From CAYTLW01 sp964438735 (GTDB taxonomy: Bacteria; Myxococcota_A; UBA9042): DNA of 23,728 nt. Of the stretch, positions 23,682 through 23,728 are shown piece after piece (the stretch's first letter is position 1; each line of letters starts with the position of its first letter). The stretch lies in assembly GCA_964438735.1 (NCBI GenBank), contig CAYTLW010000118.1:1-23728 (forward strand). The letters run 5' to 3'. The position numbers and the translations under genes were made by a program. The notes under the pieces are model-generated. The model did no database searches, was not told the DNA's origin, and worked only from the letters and a program-made list of their open reading frames with translations.

Positions 23682-23728
23682 TTTTCGGAGAGTTTGATCC
23701 TGGCTCAGAACGAACGCTAGCGGCGAGC
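23682..23728 (+). rRNA. 16S ribosomal RNA, 5' end (partial)
   Basis: The universal bacterial 16S start AGAGTTTGATCCTGGCTCAG is at 23689-23708, followed by AACGAACGCTAGCGGCGAGC. The mature 5' end is placed by analogy with E. coli, seven bases before that motif. The gene runs off the right edge, so only about 47 bases are present. The window ends where repeated rRNA operons often break assemblies. Confidence 0.97.

Noticed and set aside
23021..23720. Open frames in the rRNA leader, both strands
   Set aside because: They show no domains, are Arg/Ala/Ser-rich, and either run into 16S or extend the lipoprotein upstream of its GTG start.
1..23728. CRISPR arrays, tRNA genes, transposases or integrases
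   Set aside because: None were seen. The only inverted repeats of note are those around the GxxExxY gene and the short palindromes listed.

Overview
The window looks like the end of a contig from a high-GC Gram-negative bacterium, most likely a member of Myxococcota or a related 'deltaproteobacterial' lineage. The grounds are the very high GC content, the set of large secreted lipoproteins with Asp/Gly/Ser-rich linkers after the lipobox, the propeller repeats of the type W-G/A-S-x-P-N-D-I-W-A-V-G, and an IgGFc-binding-type surface protein. The 16S rRNA gene begins only 47 bases before the right edge, too little for a firm taxonomic call.

Layout. (1) 1-810: a GC-homopolymer/palindromic stretch (41-93), then a small GxxExxY-family gene (319-714) framed by a near-perfect inverted repeat (281-304 and 785-808). 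(2) 819-14205, minus strand: five consecutive genes for large predicted lipoproteins, spaced 95, 31, 2 and 14 bp apart and apparently one operon. In order of transcription they are an IgGFc-binding-like protein (691 aa), a TIG/propeller giant (1431 aa), a pure propeller protein (660 aa), a propeller protein with an inserted Cys-rich/jellyroll segment (927 aa), and an Ig-like Cys-rich protein (701 aa). (3) 14206-14544: a divergent promoter region with an 18-bp palindrome and a 9-bp-stem hairpin. (4) 14545-21420, plus strand: nine housekeeping or membrane genes, many sharing start/stop bases: rpsP, khpA, a ResB-like and a degenerate CcsA-like membrane protein, map, a ComF-family gene, proA, rsfS and rlmH. 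(5) 21431-23020, minus strand: a sixth lipoprotein, with PD40/TolB-type repeats, convergent with rlmH. (6) 23021-23681: tandem candidate rRNA promoters and the rRNA leader, then the 5' end of 16S rRNA at 23682.

The most distinctive biology is the lipoprotein operon. By manual count its three propeller proteins carry 7, 14 and 14 repeats, which fits one, two and two seven-bladed beta-propellers. In one protein the second domain type is inserted after the second repeat. All five products should be lipid-anchored and exported, so a shared surface assembly (adhesion, prey or polymer contact) is plausible, but that function is inference. The second notable point is that rpsP-khpA is followed not by rimM-trmD-rplS but by a ResB-topology protein and a CcsA-like protein whose tryptophan-rich haem motif and terminal histidine are eroded.
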